Assembly (NCBI RefSeq): GCF_009797935.1
Contig: NZ_VOLC01000023.1
Coordinates: forward strand, 1-64,000
Length of the DNA: 64,000 bases
Origin: Lunatibacter salilacus
GTDB taxonomy: Bacteria; Bacteroidota; Bacteroidia; Cytophagales; Cyclobacteriaceae
Reading direction: 5' to 3'
Below, piece by piece: positions 62,076 through 64,000 of the stretch. A program made the translations under genes and the position numbers. Each line of letters starts with the position of its first letter. Positions within the stretch are counted from its first letter, which is position 1. A model generated the notes under the pieces. That model searched no databases. It was not told the DNA's origin and saw only the letters and a list, made by a program, of their open reading frames with translations.

Positions 62076-62221
62076 CAGAAGGAGGGAAGGTTTGGTTATG
62101 CCATCATCCCGATCAATCTGTCCGGTACAGTCTAATCATCGGCATAGAAATAGAATCAGGACATTTGATAATTCCAATTTTGAATGAGGTAAAGGTGGGG
62201 GATGAAGCTATTATATATTAA
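62072..62221 (+). CDS. Possible small ORF after the PIN gene
   Basis: A TTG at 62072 opens 49 codons (LTEGGKVWLCHHPDQSVRYS ... GDEAIIY) ending at 62221. Its composition is protein-like, but there is no ATG and no clear ribosome site. It may be a relic of a longer gene or a small protein translated by coupling to the PIN gene. Confidence 0.25.
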   Translation: MTEGGKVWLCHHPDQSVRYSLIIGIEIESGHLIIPILNEVKVGDEAIIY

Positions 62222-62234
62222 TATGAAGTGATTT

Positions 62235-63497
62235 TTAACGTTTCTTCATTTTTTCAAACCAATACCAAAACATTAATATAACAAAACCTCCTAAAATCAC
62301 ATATATAGCCGTTTCATCAGCTTGTAAAGCTCGAAAAATGAATAAAATAACAAATATATTAGCAATATTCATAACAAAAAATAGTATCTGGGAAATGACA
62401 AAATAAAATGATTGCTTATCCATAAATGAATCTTTTATTTCCGAAAACAATTCTAGCTCAGTAGAATGTTTTTTGAAAAATTTATTTTCAGATAAAAATT
62501 CATAATCAAGTGAGAATATTTTTTTCAGATAATTTAGATCCTTTAAGTTTGAATTTATTAGTACACTCAAGATAACAGAAGTCGAAATTATTACTACTAG
62601 CAGTAGATAAAGAAACTGGGGACTTCCGCTTACTCTATCGATTGCTATTAAACTTGCTGATACACCTATTGGTAAACCAATTAGTTTTTGAGTTATTTTC
62701 CCTAGAGTTTCTGACAACTCTTTGAAGTATTTCGTTTTCAGCTCATCATAGTCTTTTTTTAGCTTTTCAACTGAAACCTCATTGAGGTAAACTTCAAAGT
62801 TGATGTTCGCCTTTTCAGTAATATTCTCAAGGGATTCGAAAATCCTTTTAAATCTAATTTCTTCTTCAAAATTTTGTCCAAATTTTATTATTTCCGACTT
62901 AAGAAACTTTGGAAGAGATTTATTTTCAGTTTTGAAACATTGTATAAATGAAGTGAGCCCTTTTCGATAATCTATAGAGGTAGCGAAATTAGGAGATGCT
63001 ATAGAATAGTTCATAGTTAATCTACCCTTTTCAGAAAAACTAATCATTGTAATTCTTCTCGAATCAATACTATAAGAATCAATAAAGTGAAATTCTTTAT
63101 TTTCTTTAGAAACCAAAGATCTTAAATAACTAATAAATTCACAATAACATTTGGAATTTGTAAATAGGAAAAAATCGTTTTCTGGCCTAAAATTTTTATA
63201 AGTCGCTCCATCAACAAAAGAATAATATTCAGTTCCATCAAAGACAAGAAGACTCTTGAATTTATCATATTCCATAAAGAGGCAGAGTTCACCTAAGTCT
63301 TTGAAAAAAAATATTTGATCCTTAATTGGTTCAATTCTAAGGATATCACTATACTTCTCATTTTTTAAACCCAAAGAATCTGCTAAATCCTTCTTTGATT
63401 CTGAATAATGAATATCAATATACCCATTTCCAATGTTAGCTTCGGAAATAGGAGAAATTAGATTTACAAATTTTTTATGTTCTTCAATATTAAACAT
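62235..63497 (-). CDS. Unknown membrane protein
   Basis: This 420-aa protein has a soluble N-terminal region of about 260 residues (EKYSDILRIEPIKDQIFFFK, LTMNYSIASPNFATSIDYRK). Four membrane segments at the C-terminus follow: the IGVSASLIAI region, FLYLLLVVIISTSVILSVLI, FYFVISQILFFVMNIANIFV and AIYVILGGFVILMFWYWF. A charged helix (SVEKLKKDYDELKTKYFKEL) precedes them. No family is recognised. It overlaps the NdpA-like gene by 8 bp and probably forms an operon with it. Confidence 0.65.
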   Translation of the reverse strand: MFNIEEHKKFVNLISPISEANIGNGYIDIHYSESKKDLADSLGLKNEKYSDILRIEPIKDQIFFFKDLGELCLFMEYDKFKSLLVFDGTEYYSFVDGATYKNFRPENDFFLFTNSKCYCEFISYLRSLVSKENKEFHFIDSYSIDSRRITMISFSEKGRLTMNYSIASPNFATSIDYRKGLTSFIQCFKTENKSLPKFLKSEIIKFGQNFEEEIRFKRIFESLENITEKANINFEVYLNEVSVEKLKKDYDELKTKYFKELSETLGKITQKLIGLPIGVSASLIAIDRVSGSPQFLYLLLVVIISTSVILSVLINSNLKDLNYLKKIFSLDYEFLSENKFFKKHSTELELFSEIKDSFMDKQSFYFVISQILFFVMNIANIFVILFIFRALQADETAIYVILGGFVILMFWYWFEKMKKR

Positions 63498-64000
63498 TAC
63501 TTTCTGATTCCACTTTGAACTTATTTACAAAGAGTTCTGATTCAATAATGATGGCATTAGGATTATCTTCTGATCTACGAACCTTAGTTCCCAAATCATT
63601 TCTTGAAAAATTTAATCTAATTCCATCAACACTGATTGACAACTGTATAAATTTTTTTAGAACATTCCTATCAAACCTAAATTCAGTATCAATCTCAATA
63701 TCATTATTTGTCGCAAAATCTTGAATTATACCTTCGTCACCATAAATATGCTCACTAAGGCTTTTAAGGTTGATGTTCTTTTGCCCATTTGACTTTGCAT
63801 GGTCATAGACCATATTTCTAACTTCATCAATAGAGTACTCTTTACCAGTCTTAGGATTCTTTGGCAAAGGAATTTCATTAATTATATCATAGAGTTTTTT
63901 TGTAAAATCTGTGCTACTTTCTAATTTAGTTGCACAAACCCAATCTGTAAAGTATTCTGAAACATCAGGTTGTTTACGATTTGTAAATGATATGTAATTC
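63490..64000 (-). CDS. NdpA/YejK-like nucleoid-associated protein, C-terminal part
   Basis: The frame is open to the window edge, and a TTG at 63867 is not a real start. The visible 170 codons follow the pattern of the YejK (NdpA) C-terminus: NYISFTNRKQPDVSEYFTDW resembles the RYLTFLKGRVGRKVADFF segment of E. coli YejK. EYSIDEVRNMVYDH and NLKSLSEHIYGDEGIIQDFA parallel the later helices, and RNVLKKFIQLSISVDGIRLN parallels the terminal strands. YejK binds nucleoids. The N-terminal part lies outside. Confidence 0.6.
   Translation of the reverse strand, partial: NYISFTNRKQPDVSEYFTDWVCATKLESSTDFTKKLYDIINEIPLPKNPKTGKEYSIDEVRNMVYDHAKSNGQKNINLKSLSEHIYGDEGIIQDFATNNDIEIDTEFRFDRNVLKKFIQLSISVDGIRLNFSRNDLGTKVRRSEDNPNAIIIESELFVNKFKVESESNV

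Overview
The window looks like a chromosomal segment of a Bacteroidetes species of the order Cytophagales, probably close to Cyclobacteriaceae (Algoriphagus/Cyclobacterium type). The reasons are a SusC/SusD pair with an ECF sigma and FecR anti-sigma factor, several sulfatases and Gfo/Idh/MocA oxidoreductases with Tat signals, a GLPGLI-family protein beside a TonB-dependent barrel, and promoter-like boxes of the Bacteroidetes form TAnnTTTG. The genus is inferred from gene content only.

Left part (about 1-32.5 kb): carbohydrate and secreted-enzyme functions. An FAD-linked oxidase, two S1 sulfatases, the SusD/SusC pair, FecR and the ECF sigma factor lie on the minus strand and look like a sulfated-glycan utilisation locus. 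They are followed by Tat-exported dehydrogenases, a fasciclin lipoprotein, a DUF4097/TM2/DUF2752 operon, an MpaB-like oxygenase, a nucleoside hydrolase, a broken insertion sequence with a REP-like cluster, a glycogen branching enzyme, a PI-PLC/rhodanese fusion, an EEP nuclease-like protein and a CE15-like esterase.

Middle (32.5-38.9 kb): housekeeping genes. tyrS, a TetR regulator, a YihY-family protein, an acyltransferase, a patatin, accA and a tRNA-Asp with a good promoter and terminator.

Right part (38.9-64 kb): an accessory region that begins immediately after tRNA-Asp. It holds degraded genes and two pairs of long direct repeats: about 0.5 kb at 40.0/45.1 kb around a GLPGLI-TonB receptor pair, and about 0.34 kb at 47.2/48.7 kb containing the end of a SRAP gene. 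It also holds many DNA-repair or defence-like genes: a UDG-like protein, SRAP, ImmA/IrrE+PIN, XRE-ImmA, McrBC with an adjacent alkyladenine-glycosylase-like gene, a four-gene operon (NDT-like protein, 56-aa protein, membrane protein, HEPN-CBS), a complete XRE-ImmA-PIN module, and a membrane protein with an NdpA/YejK-like gene running off the end. No integrase is visible.

The most unusual points are these. (1) An 88-bp element is present as three exact-period tandem copies ending at the start codon of the nucleoside hydrolase gene; each copy reads as a 27-codon mini-ORF whose stop lies 4 nt before the next ATG. A fourth copy is inserted as one 88-bp unit in a small gene 20 kb away. (2) The HEPN-CBS/NDT-like operon looks like an undescribed nucleotide-sensing defence system. 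(3) Genes for base excision and abasic-site handling cluster around McrBC.
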